Origin: an uncultured Bacteroidales bacterium
GTDB taxonomy: Bacteria > Bacteroidota > Bacteroidia > Bacteroidales > Bacteroidaceae
Direction of reading: 5' to 3'
Length of the DNA stretch: 6,932 nucleotides
Assembly: GCA_902803195.1 (NCBI GenBank)
Contig: CADCOX010000026.1
Location: 1 to 6,932, forward strand
This document shows positions 1 through 6,432 of the stretch, piece after piece. A program made the translations under genes and the position numbers. The notes under the pieces were generated by a model. The model was given only the letters and a program-made list of their open reading frames with translations, was not told the origin of the DNA and did not search any database. Position 1 is the stretch's first letter, and each line of letters opens with the position of its first letter.

Positions 1-802
1 CCATGACGACGCGCCAAGGCGTGTCGAAGGGCGAGATGAGGTCCACGTCGCCATAAAGGCGCACCTGCAGTTCGTCATCAGCCGCCAACGCGAACTTACC
101 ACGGGGAAAGTTGAGCAGACCGGCTTCGAGCAGCGCTACGTAAGTGCCGTTAGTCAGACGCATCAACAGCGGGCGTTCGCTCTCCTCCCATGGTTGGCGC
201 AGCGGCCGCAGGTCGTAGGGCCCTTGTGCCCATTCCTCGTACCACGCCATCGTGCCGGCAGGCATGCGGAACGCTGTGCGCTCGCCTGTGACATGGAGGA
301 AAAGGCCATTGCTGGTCTCAGGGAAATGGTAGCGTAGCGCCACGCCTTCGTCGTAGGCACGGACGATGACATCCAAGGCATAGAACTTGCGTTTGTCGTA
401 GCCCTCGCTAACTTTGCCTTGGCCGTTCGACCCTTTCTCGAAATGAAGGACGAGCTGGCGGTAGTGATCGCGAATGCGGGCGTTCTCGCCGTAGAGGGGT
501 GACCATGTCGTGTCGCGCTCGGTCAGTTCCTCGCCGCAAAGGACGAGGTCGGCACTCCAATCGACATTGTTGCCCCGGGGCACGGCCAGCGCCGACTCGA
601 AGAATTGGTTTTCGATGTCCACGCCCAATCGGCTGGGACGGACGATAGTGTCGCCATCGAACGTGATGCAATAGCCCATGGCACATCCTACCTGACAGTA
701 GCTGAACCGATAGCGTCCATCGGGGCTGGTGAGCGTTTGGGCAATGAGTGCTGCGGGTAATAAGGCAGCAAAAAGGAATGTGAAAAATAAGAGCCTCTTC
801 AT
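1..802 (-). CDS. GH97 family glycoside hydrolase, N-terminal part only (C-terminus beyond left edge)
   Basis: The frame is open from an ATG at 802-800 to the left edge: 267 complete codons and no stop. Residues 1-21 form a lipoprotein-free signal peptide (MKRLL, a hydrophobic run, then ALIA before Gln22), so the enzyme is exported, probably to the periplasm. The rest matches the N-terminal beta-sandwich domain of GH97, the SusB-like alpha-glucosidase/alpha-galactosidase family: LTSPDGRYRF near residue 24, PSRLGVDI near 56, WSPLYGE near 100 followed by IRDHYRQL, RAYDEGVALRYHFPE near 148-162, and SPFDTPWRVVM at 257-267, which usually ends this domain. The catalytic TIM barrel and its acidic residues lie outside the window, so substrate and retaining or inverting mechanism cannot be judged. 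GH97 enzymes release sugars from the non-reducing ends of alpha-glucans or alpha-galactosides. The family call is strong; the exact activity is open. The start is supported by the signal peptide and by a promoter 54 bp upstream. Confidence 0.88.
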   Translation of the reverse strand, partial: MKRLLFFTFLFAALLPAALIAQTLTSPDGRYRFSYCQVGCAMGYCITFDGDTIVRPSRLGVDIENQFFESALAVPRGNNVDWSADLVLCGEELTERDTTWSPLYGENARIRDHYRQLVLHFEKGSNGQGKVSEGYDKRKFYALDVIVRAYDEGVALRYHFPETSNGLFLHVTGERTAFRMPAGTMAWYEEWAQGPYDLRPLRQPWEESERPLLMRLTNGTYVALLEAGLLNFPRGKFALAADDELQVRLYGDVDLISPFDTPWRVVM

Positions 803-855
803 ATTTGCAGGTGAGCATGTTCTTGGTCGATGTTCCTTTCGCCAAGATGTTGGTG

Positions 856-863
856 CAAAGATA
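856..863 (-). promoter_or_regulatory. Bacteroidetes-type -7 box for the GH97 gene
   Basis: Read on the minus strand this is TATCTTTG, a perfect match to the TAnnTTTG -7 element of the Bacteroidetes primary sigma factor. A TTG at 883-881 lies 17 bp upstream and could be the -33 element. Transcription would begin near 850, giving a leader of roughly 48 nt. No Shine-Dalgarno sequence is visible at the usual distance from the ATG, as is normal in this phylum. The transcription start is inferred from the motif only. Confidence 0.65.
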
Positions 864-991
864 CAATAATTCATCGAAACCAAGGGACAATTCTACAAAA
901 TTCTTTGTGTTGCGTTATAGGCAGGTTCTTGCGCTCGAATTCCTTAACGTTATTTAGCACTCTCGGCCATGCTTGAGCGATTGAAAAGCAT

Positions 992-999
992 TACCTTTG
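992..999 (+). promoter_or_regulatory. Bacteroidetes-type -7 box for rnhB, 7 bp before the ATG
   Basis: The sequence TACCTTTG matches TAnnTTTG exactly. A TTG at 973-975, 16 bp upstream, is a plausible -33 element, though this spacing is a little short. Counting from the -7 box, transcription should start about 1003-1007. The mRNA leader would then be at most a few bases long, because the rnhB ATG begins at 1007. Confidence 0.6.
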
Positions 1000-1006
1000 C
1001 GGCGTT

Positions 1007-1642
1007 ATGCTGAAAGTCTTCCATACTCCCGATGTTATTGAGGCGGGCTGCGACGAGGCTGGCCGTGGTTGTCTGGCTGGTCCTGTGTTTGCGGCGGCTG
1101 TGGTATTGCCTGCCAATTTCGAGAACGAACTGCTGAATGATTCCAAACAGTTAACAGAGCGTCAGCGCTACACCCTACGCGAGGTTATCGAGCGTGAGGC
1201 GACGGCATGGGCTGTGGCCGAGTGCTCGCCTACTGAGATAGACCGGTTGAATATCCTGCGCTGCTCGATACAGGCCATGCAGCGTGCGCTGGACAAACTG
1301 GGTATGGATGTTGGTCATATCCTGGTCGATGGCAATCGGTGGATGCCTTATCACGCATTGCTGCCCGATGGTTCGCGAGTCGAACATGTGACGCCTGCCG
1401 ACACGATTGTAAAGGGTGATGCGACTTACATGAGCATTGCAGCTGCAAGCGTGTTGGCCAAGACCTATCGTGACGACCGTATGAAGTTGCTTGCGCAAGA
1501 GTTCCCTCAATATGGTTGGGACAAGAATATGGGCTATCCATCCAAGGCCCATAGAGAAGCCATCCGGCAGTATGGCACTTCGCCCTACCACCGGATGACA
1601 TTCCGTTTGTTGCCAGAAGAGCAACTGACGTTGGATTTTTAA
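1007..1642 (+). CDS. rnhB: Ribonuclease HII
   Basis: This 211-residue cytoplasmic enzyme cleaves the RNA strand of RNA-DNA hybrids and nicks 5' to single ribonucleotides misincorporated in DNA, opening ribonucleotide excision repair. The family signatures are present in order: CDEAGRGCLAGPV at 15-27, with catalytic Asp16 and Glu17 and the GRG loop that senses the RNA-DNA junction; LVDGN at 106-110, with Asp108; VKGDATYMSIAAAS at 135-148, with Asp138; then LAKTYRDD and the C-terminal GYPSKAHREAI and TSPYHRMTF. All four DEDD acids are therefore intact. The stretch between VDGN and VKGD is about ten residues longer than in the E. coli enzyme as I remember it. An in-frame TGA at 974-976, with no ATG, GTG or TTG between it and 1007, makes this ATG the first possible start. 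No ribosome binding site precedes it. It is divergent from the GH97 gene and convergent with the esterase gene, so it is probably transcribed alone. Confidence 0.97.
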   Translation: MLKVFHTPDVIEAGCDEAGRGCLAGPVFAAAVVLPANFENELLNDSKQLTERQRYTLREVIEREATAWAVAECSPTEIDRLNILRCSIQAMQRALDKLGMDVGHILVDGNRWMPYHALLPDGSRVEHVTPADTIVKGDATYMSIAAASVLAKTYRDDRMKLLAQEFPQYGWDKNMGYPSKAHREAIRQYGTSPYHRMTFRLLPEEQLTLDF

Positions 1643-1721
1643 TGTTTTTGCAATACGGGAAACGCGGAAATGAATGTAAGAACATGGAAATAACCATTCC
1701 CGTTTAAGTCCTTGAAAGGTC

Positions 1722-1750
1722 AAACGTCGCTTCGCGCCGAGCGCCCGTTT
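1722..1750. terminator. Possible weak terminator hairpin between convergent genes
   Basis: AAACG (1722-1726) pairs with CGTTT (1746-1750), and CGCT (1728-1731) with AGCG (1740-1743). This gives nine pairs around an 8-base loop, with a small internal mismatch (T against CC). The 3' side runs into TTTTCGTT, which could serve rnhB transcripts. The A-rich opposite flank is only short for the minus-strand esterase transcript. Position between two convergent stop codons favours a terminator, but the stem is imperfect. Confidence 0.3.
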
Positions 1751-1777
1751 TCGTTCCCGTTATCGCTCCCGTTATTT
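1742..1777. repeat. Three tandem 12-bp repeats overlapping the esterase stop codon
   Basis: Three consecutive 12-bp units share the core CCCGTT: CGCCCGTTTTCG, TTCCCGTTATCG and CTCCCGTTATTT. On the minus strand the core reads AACGGG, following A/T-rich bases. The last unit includes the TAA of the esterase gene (1774-1772) and its final Lys codon. Another TCCCGTTT lies at 1698-1705. The function is unknown; short repeats of this kind occur between genes in Bacteroidales. Confidence 0.6.
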
Positions 1778-3859
1778 AAAGTCCGCCCAGTCATCGGTGC
1801 GGAAGGGGCCTACGGGCAGTCCTGAGATGGTCTTGAGGTTGCACGGCGGATTGTCGGCCCATGCATAGCGTACAGCGACGGGGTAGGGCACCTCAGGACA
1901 TTCTACGATCACGCGCTGCATGAATCGCTCGCCTTCGACGCGTGCCTTGGCTACGTGCCAGATGTGGTCGGGACCTGCGATGGTGAAGCCCTTGATGTCG
2001 GTGTTCTCTGCGAGGGCATCGCTGCCTTGCACGGGACGGAAGAACAGGGTGGCCTTGCCGTCGCTGACGCGCATCTGATAGTATTCAGGTGCTGCGCAAG
2101 CCTCTTCACGGCCATAGGTACGATTCAAGGCGAGAAGCGCCAGTCGGCGTCCCACTTCCTGCTTGTTTTTCGGGTGGATATCCATCGCCATACCGATGTC
2201 GATGTTAACCATCATGCCTACGCCGTCGAGTTGTATGGCTTTGCGCTGAGCCTCGCGGATGGCGGCCCATTCCGACTCGGGTTGAATGTCCTTCTCCCAG
2301 CGGTAGTTGGCAATCTGCACGAAGTAGAAGGGGATAGCCTTGCTGTCCTGCATGCCGAAGAAACCGCGTCGGCGTTCGTCCTGTTGGGGTTTGGGATAGG
2401 CACCCACCTCGGAAGTGCGGTTGAAACGTGCTTGCCAGTCGAGGATCATGCGTTGGAAGAGGCTCTCGTATTGCACGGCACGACCTACGTTGGAGCAACC
2501 CTGGTACCAGAGGAACCCGCGAATGGGCATGTCGAGGAAGGGTGCCACCATTCCGTTGTAGAGGTTGGCTGGGAACCAAGCATCGTTGGGTGTCTTGGGT
2601 TCAACTCGCCCAGAGAGGTTCTTCACGCTTTTTGCGTCCATACTCATCTTCCATTTCCAGTCGCCGGTGAGCGATATCTTGGTCTTTCCAGCTTCTATGT
2701 TGAAGGCGTCCTTGTTGGCCACCAAACCGCCGTCGCCACTGTGGTCATAGATGCGTATGGTGATGACGTTGCGCCCTGCTTTGACAAGTTCTGCAGGTAC
2801 GGTGTAGGTGCGCTCATAGCTCCAGCCCGCAGTCATTCCTACGCGACGTCCGTTCCAATAGGTGATGTCCTCATCGTCGATAGGGCCTAGTTTGAGTTTT
2901 AGTTCCTTGCCGACCAGTGCGGCAGGTATGTCCACTGAGCGACGCATCCAAACGATGCCGTCGAAGTTCTTCAATGCTTCGACATTATCCCAGTGAGCAG
3001 GTTGTGCCAACGTCTGCCAATCGCTGTCGTCGAGGTTGCTGTCACCCCAAACGGGTTGGTCGATGTTGCCGTCCTTGAGGCCTTTGTCGTTGCCGAAGGC
3101 TTCTTTCATCCATTCAGCACGTTCCTCTTGGTAGAGTTGGTTGAATTTCGACTCATTGAAGCCTGTTGCAAAGACGCGCTTCTGGTGTTCCTCGAATCCT
3201 GTCACCTCGGCGAGTGCCTCGTGGCTCGTCCAGCTCTCGGCGGGTGTGCCGCCCCACGAGCTATTGACGACGCCCACGGCGATGCCTAGCTTTTGTGATA
3301 CCTCACGTGCGAAGAAATAGGCGCATGCCGAGAATTCCTCCACCATTGCAGGCGAGCATACAGCCCATCCCTTGGTGTGGCCTATGGGCACCCGTGTCTG
3401 TGGGGTGTGAGCCACGGCACGATCCACTTGGAACAGGCGCACAAGTGGATGGTTGGCATTGGCCACTTCCTGTTCCCAGTTGTTGACCTGTCCCCATCCT
3501 TTGACGGGCATCTCCATATTGGATTGTCCGCTGCAGAACCACACTTCGCCGGCCATCACATTGTCGAGCACGGTCTTCTTGCCGTCGTCAAAGGTTAGCG
3601 TGTACGGTCCTCCGGCAGCAGGCACGCGGAGGTCGAAGTCGAAGGCGCCTGTCTGTTTGTCGGCTTGCACCTTCACGGTTTGTTTGTCCCAAGAGGTGGT
3701 GATTTTGACGGTGGCTCCGCGCTTGGCCGTAGCCTTCAGGTGCATGGTCGTGCGTTGCTGCAGTACCATGTTGGACGACATCCATCCGGGCAGTGTCACT
3801 TCAGCGTTTGTGGCGACAGCTACGAGCCCAAAAGCCATTGTAAGAATGAGTTTTTTCAT
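1772..3859 (-). CDS. Exported sialate O-acetylesterase-like carbohydrate esterase (SGNH/SASA family)
   Basis: This 695-residue protein should remove O-acetyl groups from sialic acids or other acetylated glycans outside the cytoplasm. Residues 1-19 are a signal peptide (MKKLILTMAF..., ATNA before Glu20). An N-terminal beta domain (about 20-100, with SSNMVLQQ) leads into the SGNH hydrolase core. There GEVWFCSGQSNMEMP at 104-118 carries the likely nucleophile Ser113. The core continues with NSSWGGTPAESWTS (199-212) and WYQGCSN (451-457), and ends with DIHPKNKQEVGRRLA, where Asp560 and His562 complete the probable catalytic set. A galactose-binding-like beta domain of GH2 type is inserted at about 265-400 (WMRRSVDIP, LGPIDDEDITYWNG, IRIYDHSGDGG). 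Residues 482-507 form a Gln/Arg/Pro-rich insertion before the FYFVQIANY strand. The length fits the large Bacteroidetes members. Family members also act on acetylated xylan or pectin, so the substrate is not settled. The gene starts 87 bp behind recA, past a strong hairpin. I found no convincing promoter of its own. Confidence 0.92.
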   Translation of the reverse strand: MKKLILTMAFGLVAVATNAEVTLPGWMSSNMVLQQRTTMHLKATAKRGATVKITTSWDKQTVKVQADKQTGAFDFDLRVPAAGGPYTLTFDDGKKTVLDNVMAGEVWFCSGQSNMEMPVKGWGQVNNWEQEVANANHPLVRLFQVDRAVAHTPQTRVPIGHTKGWAVCSPAMVEEFSACAYFFAREVSQKLGIAVGVVNSSWGGTPAESWTSHEALAEVTGFEEHQKRVFATGFNESKFNQLYQEERAEWMKEAFGNDKGLKDGNIDQPVWGDSNLDDSDWQTLAQPAHWDNVEALKNFDGIVWMRRSVDIPAALVGKELKLKLGPIDDEDITYWNGRRVGMTAGWSYERTYTVPAELVKAGRNVITIRIYDHSGDGGLVANKDAFNIEAGKTKISLTGDWKWKMSMDAKSVKNLSGRVEPKTPNDAWFPANLYNGMVAPFLDMPIRGFLWYQGCSNVGRAVQYESLFQRMILDWQARFNRTSEVGAYPKPQQDERRRGFFGMQDSKAIPFYFVQIANYRWEKDIQPESEWAAIREAQRKAIQLDGVGMMVNIDIGMAMDIHPKNKQEVGRRLALLALNRTYGREEACAAPEYYQMRVSDGKATLFFRPVQGSDALAENTDIKGFTIAGPDHIWHVAKARVEGERFMQRVIVECPEVPYPVAVRYAWADNPPCNLKTISGLPVGPFRTDDWADFK

Positions 3860-3911
3860 CGTTGAATAGGTTTATTGATGGTTTTCAGTTGGCGTAATAT
3901 AGGTACGTCAA

Positions 3912-3939
3912 GGCCCCTCCTGTTGTGACAGAAGGGGCC
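3912..3939 (-). terminator. Strong hairpin behind recA
   Basis: Bases 3912-3923 pair with 3928-3939 around a 4-base loop. In the minus-strand transcript all 12 positions pair, one as a G-U wobble; on the plus strand that position is a C/A mismatch. The stem therefore fits leftward transcripts best. It begins 7 bp past the recA stop and has six G/C pairs at its base. The bases that follow (TTGACGTACC) are not a run of T, so it is either an atypical terminator or a 3'-end stabilising hairpin that lets some transcription reach the esterase gene. Confidence 0.65.
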
Positions 3940-3946
3940 CGCCTGT

Positions 3947-4966
3947 TTATGACTTTGCTTTCATCTCCTCGACGATTTTAGCTTCAATTTCCTCAGCAAG
4001 TTCAGGATTGTCGCGCAGAGCATTCTTCACAGCTTCGCGCCCTTGTCCGATCTTGGAATCATTGTAGCTGAACCAAGAACCAGATTTCTTGATGATGTTG
4101 TATTCGACGCCGAGGTCAACGAGTTCGCCCACTCGCGAGATACCCTCGCCGAAAGTAATCTCAAACTCAGCCTTGCGGAAAGGAGGTGCTACCTTGTTCT
4201 TGACCACCTTCACGCGTGTCAAGTTGCCGAGGATTTCGTCGCCATCCTTGATGCTACTGATGCGCCGGATGTCGAGGCGCACGCTGGAGTAGAACTTCAG
4301 GGCGTTACCGCCAGTGGTGGTCTCGGGATTGCCGAACATGACGCCAATCTTTTCGCGCAGTTGGTTGATGAAGATGCAGCAAGTCTTGGTCTTGGCGATG
4401 GTAGCGGTGAGTTTGCGCAAAGCCTGACTCATCAGCCGTGCCTGCAGGCCTACTTTGTTGTCGCCCATGTCGCCTTCGATTTCGGCTTTGGGCGTCAGCG
4501 CCGCTACGGAGTCGATGACCACGAGGTCTACGGCCGACGAGCTGATCAATTGGTCGGCGATAGCGAGCGCTTGCTCACCATTGTCGGGTTGTGAGATCCA
4601 CAAATCTTGCAGATTCACGCCCAGTTTGGCAGCATACGTGGGGTCGAAGGCATGCTCGGCATCGATGAAGGCTGCCACGCCTCCTGCCTTCTGTGTTTCG
4701 GCGATAGCATGAATGGTGAGAGTGGTCTTACCTGAACTCTCAGGACCGAAGATTTCGATGATGCGACCGCGTGGATAGCCCCCTACGCCGAGGGCGTGGT
4801 TGAGGGAGATACTTCCCGTAGGGATAACATCTATCTTCTCGTCTGCACGATCTCCGAGTCTCATGATACTGCCCTTGCCAAAGTCCTTCTCGATCTTGGC
4901 CATCGCCATTTGTAGGGCTTGTAGGCGAGCGGCTCTGTCGTTCGCTGGTTGTTCTTGTTTAGCCAT
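3947..4966 (-). CDS. recA: Recombinase RecA
   Basis: RecA forms ATP-dependent filaments on single-stranded DNA, drives homologous pairing and strand exchange, and acts as the SOS co-protease. At 339 residues it is a normal, complete length. Visible landmarks are the N-terminal polymerisation helix with IEKDFGKGSIMRLG (25-38), Walker A GPESSGKT (74-81), the catalytic Glu104 in IDAEHAFDP, Walker B LVVIDS (148-153), loop L1 around EGDMGDNKVGLQARLM (164-179), INQLREKIGVMFGNPE (200-215) leading into loop L2, and TTTGGNALKFYSSVRLDIRR (216-235). The C-terminus ends in a mildly acidic tail with EEIEAKIVEEMKAKS. The ATG at 4966 is preceded by an A-rich stretch and no Shine-Dalgarno sequence, and it gives the expected family N-terminus. 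No LexA-type palindrome or clear TAnnTTTG box is seen in the 93 bp upstream, so it may be read through from the dehydrogenase gene. A strong hairpin follows the stop. Confidence 0.98.
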   Translation of the reverse strand: MAKQEQPANDRAARLQALQMAMAKIEKDFGKGSIMRLGDRADEKIDVIPTGSISLNHALGVGGYPRGRIIEIFGPESSGKTTLTIHAIAETQKAGGVAAFIDAEHAFDPTYAAKLGVNLQDLWISQPDNGEQALAIADQLISSSAVDLVVIDSVAALTPKAEIEGDMGDNKVGLQARLMSQALRKLTATIAKTKTCCIFINQLREKIGVMFGNPETTTGGNALKFYSSVRLDIRRISSIKDGDEILGNLTRVKVVKNKVAPPFRKAEFEITFGEGISRVGELVDLGVEYNIIKKSGSWFSYNDSKIGQGREAVKNALRDNPELAEEIEAKIVEEMKAKS

Positions 4967-5012
4967 TATTATTTCTGTTTTCGTTATTTCGTTAATTCGT
5001 CATTTTTAGCTT

Positions 5013-5031
5013 AAATAAGTTATTCTTATTT
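5013..5031. repeat. AT-rich inverted repeat upstream of recA
   Basis: AAATAAG (5013-5019) and CTTATTT (5025-5031) are perfect 7-bp inverted copies around a 5-base spacer. The site lies 47 bp before the recA start and 28 bp behind the dehydrogenase stop. It could be a weak terminator for the upstream gene or a binding site in front of recA. The pairs are almost all A-T, so RNA hairpin stability would be low. Confidence 0.4.
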
Positions 5032-5061
5032 TTCACTTTTCATTTTTCACTTTTCACTTTT
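5031..5061 (-). repeat. Short A-rich tandem repeats directly behind the dehydrogenase gene
   Basis: On the minus strand the sequence reads as consecutive 7-base units: AAAAGTG, AAAAGTG, AAAAATG, AAAAGTG, AAAAATA. The array starts at the dehydrogenase stop codon and fills the first third of the 93-bp gap before recA. A second A/T-rich periodic stretch with AATTAACG and AAATAACG follows at about 4978-4998. Such AAAAGTG runs are familiar between genes in Bacteroidales; I infer no specific function. Confidence 0.55.
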
Positions 5062-6298
5062 AAAGTTCCAAGTCGATGTCGTGCAACTCGTGCCAGGGCA
5101 GACCTTTGGCGTTCAGCTGCTCCATGAAGGGGTCGGGGTCGAACTCTTCGACGTTGTGCACGCCAGGCATAACCCACTTGCCAGTGAGGAACATCATGGC
5201 GCCAATCATGGCGGGCACGCCTGTAGTGTACGACACCCCTTGCATGCCTGTCTCCTCGTACGCAGCGCGGTGCGAGCAATTGTTATATACGTAATAGGTG
5301 TGTTCCTTGCCGTCGTTGCCTATACCGCGTATGCGGCAGCCGATGGAGGTCTGGCCCTCGTAGTTCTCGCCTAAGTCCTGCGGGTTGGGCAGAACGGCTT
5401 TGAGGAATTGTAGGGGAACGATTTTCACCTTTGCTGTGCCTGTTCCGTCGGCCAATGGCGCTTCGTACTCTATCTCGTCGATGCGACTCATGCCGATGTT
5501 TTGGATCACTTCGAGATGCTTCAGATACTGTTGGCCGAAGGTCATCCAGAAGCGGGCACGCTTGATCGTCGGGTAGTTGATGACCAGCGATTCAATCTCC
5601 TCGTGGTGGAGCAGGTAGCTGTCGCGCGGCCCTATCTCGGGGTAAGTCAGATCCTTGTGAATCTCCAGGGGCTCGGTCTCCACCCATTTGCCATCTTCCC
5701 AATAGAGGCCCTTCTGCGTGATCTCTCGGATGTTGATCTCAGGGTTGAAGTTGGTGGCGAAGGCCTTGTGGTGGTCGCCAGCGTTGCAGTCCACGATGTC
5801 CAGGTATTGAATCTCCTTGAAGTGGTGCTTGGCGGCGTATGCAGTGTAGATCGAGGTGACGCCCGGGTCGAAGCCGCATCCGAGGATGGCTGTGAGTCCT
5901 GCCTTCTCGAAGCGCTCGCGATAGGCCCATTGCCACGAGTACTCGAAGTGTGCCTCGTCCTTGGGCTCGTAGTTGGCCGTGTCGAGGTAGTTGCACCCTG
6001 TCTGCAGGCAGGCCTCCATGATGGTGAGGTCCTGATAGGGGAGTGCCAGATTCACGACGATGTCGGGACGATAGTCGTTGAGCAGGCCCACGAGCTCAGG
6101 CACGTTGTCAGCGTCGACGCGTGCGGTCTGGATGTCCTTGTGGCCAGTTGCTGCAGCCACAGCCGCAGCCAGACGGTCGCATTTTGCCTTTGTGCGAGAG
6201 GCTATCATGATGCTGGTGAACACCTCGGGGTTCTGCCCCATCTTGTGAGCTGCCACGGTAGCTACGCCACCGGCGCCGATGATCATTACTTTTGCCAT
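5060..6298 (-). CDS. Carboxy(nor)spermidine dehydrogenase, saccharopine dehydrogenase family
   Basis: This 412-residue cytoplasmic enzyme most likely condenses putrescine (or diaminopropane) with aspartate semialdehyde and reduces the imine with NADPH, giving carboxyspermidine. A separate decarboxylase then makes spermidine. This is the alternative polyamine route used by Bacteroides and Vibrio. The N-terminal Rossmann fold begins VMIIGAGGVATVAAHKM (4-20), with the dinucleotide loop GAGGVA at 8-13 and ASRTKAKCDRL (33-43) at the end of the second strand. Later blocks are NLALPYQDLTIMEAC (83-97), ILGCGFDPGVTSIYTAYAAK (138-157), VDCNAGDHHKAFATNFNPE (169-187), SYTTGVPAMIGAMMFLTGKW (356-375) and FDPDPFMEQLNAKGLPWHE (386-404). 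These closely resemble the Vibrio carboxynorspermidine dehydrogenase as I recall it, and separate it from lysine-degrading saccharopine dehydrogenases. Length and both ends look complete. The ATG at 6298 has an A-rich leader without a Shine-Dalgarno sequence. recA follows 93 bp downstream on the same strand, so co-transcription is possible. The decarboxylase is not in the window. Confidence 0.88.
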   Translation of the reverse strand: MAKVMIIGAGGVATVAAHKMGQNPEVFTSIMIASRTKAKCDRLAAAVAAATGHKDIQTARVDADNVPELVGLLNDYRPDIVVNLALPYQDLTIMEACLQTGCNYLDTANYEPKDEAHFEYSWQWAYRERFEKAGLTAILGCGFDPGVTSIYTAYAAKHHFKEIQYLDIVDCNAGDHHKAFATNFNPEINIREITQKGLYWEDGKWVETEPLEIHKDLTYPEIGPRDSYLLHHEEIESLVINYPTIKRARFWMTFGQQYLKHLEVIQNIGMSRIDEIEYEAPLADGTGTAKVKIVPLQFLKAVLPNPQDLGENYEGQTSIGCRIRGIGNDGKEHTYYVYNNCSHRAAYEETGMQGVSYTTGVPAMIGAMMFLTGKWVMPGVHNVEEFDPDPFMEQLNAKGLPWHELHDIDLEL

Positions 6299-6376
6299 GT
6301 TGATGCTTTCTTTTTTTCTATGGGTCGTTTCTTTTTGGTTCTTATTGGAGTTTCCCTTTATGGTTCTTGGCTCTGC

Positions 6377-6415
6377 GAGCTTGACATTTCAGCTCACAGC
6401 CCCTTTTATGGGGCT
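6377..6415 (-). promoter_or_regulatory. Two-hairpin 5' leader of the carboxyspermidine dehydrogenase gene
   Basis: Two perfect inverted repeats sit at the predicted 5' end of the minus-strand mRNA. AGCCCC (6398-6403) pairs with GGGGCT (6410-6415) around a 6-base loop, and GAGCT (6377-6381) pairs with AGCTC (6391-6395) around a 9-base loop. They are separated by only two bases and lie within the predicted 120-nt leader, followed by about 75 nt of A-rich, apparently unpaired sequence up to the ATG. It matches no riboswitch class I can recognise. A role in mRNA stability or metabolite response is inference. Confidence 0.4.
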
Positions 6416-6424
6416 TTCTGAGCG

Positions 6425-6432
6425 CAAAGATA
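6425..6432 (-). promoter_or_regulatory. Bacteroidetes-type -7 box for the dehydrogenase gene
   Basis: Read on the minus strand this is TATCTTTG, identical to the box in front of the GH97 gene, and both are followed by C. Candidate -33 elements are TTG at 6457-6455 (22 bp away) or TTTG at 6448-6445 (12 bp, probably too close). Transcription would start near 6418, leaving a leader of about 120 nt before the ATG at 6298. Confidence 0.6.

Noticed and set aside
408..890. 160-codon minus-strand frame
   Set aside because: It overlaps the GH97 gene on the same strand in another frame and starts upstream of the predicted transcription start; the GH97 frame has a signal peptide and family motifs.
895..908. 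Operator-like inverted repeat ACAAA/TTTGT in the GH97-rnhB divergent region
   Set aside because: A 5-bp A/T-rich match is too short to separate from chance in a region of this composition.
1655..1703. Terminator for rnhB from ACGGGAA (1655-1661) and TTCCCGT (1697-1703)
   Set aside because: The loop would be 35 bases and no T-run follows; the shorter hairpin at 1722-1750 is a better candidate.
1175..1723. Minus-strand frames across rnhB
   Set aside because: They are antisense to a complete RNase HII with all catalytic residues and resemble no known protein.
1955..2890. 311-codon plus-strand frame
   Set aside because: It lies wholly antisense to the well-supported acetylesterase gene and shows no family motif; it results from codon bias on the other strand.
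3894..3911. Promoter for the acetylesterase gene (TTG at 3911-3909, TATATTAC at 3901-3894, minus strand)
   Set aside because: The -7 candidate matches only four of six fixed positions and the spacing of 7 bp is far too short.
5501..6421. 306-codon plus-strand frame
   Set aside because: Antisense to the carboxyspermidine dehydrogenase gene, which carries full family motifs; the Val/Leu-rich translation has no recognisable domain.
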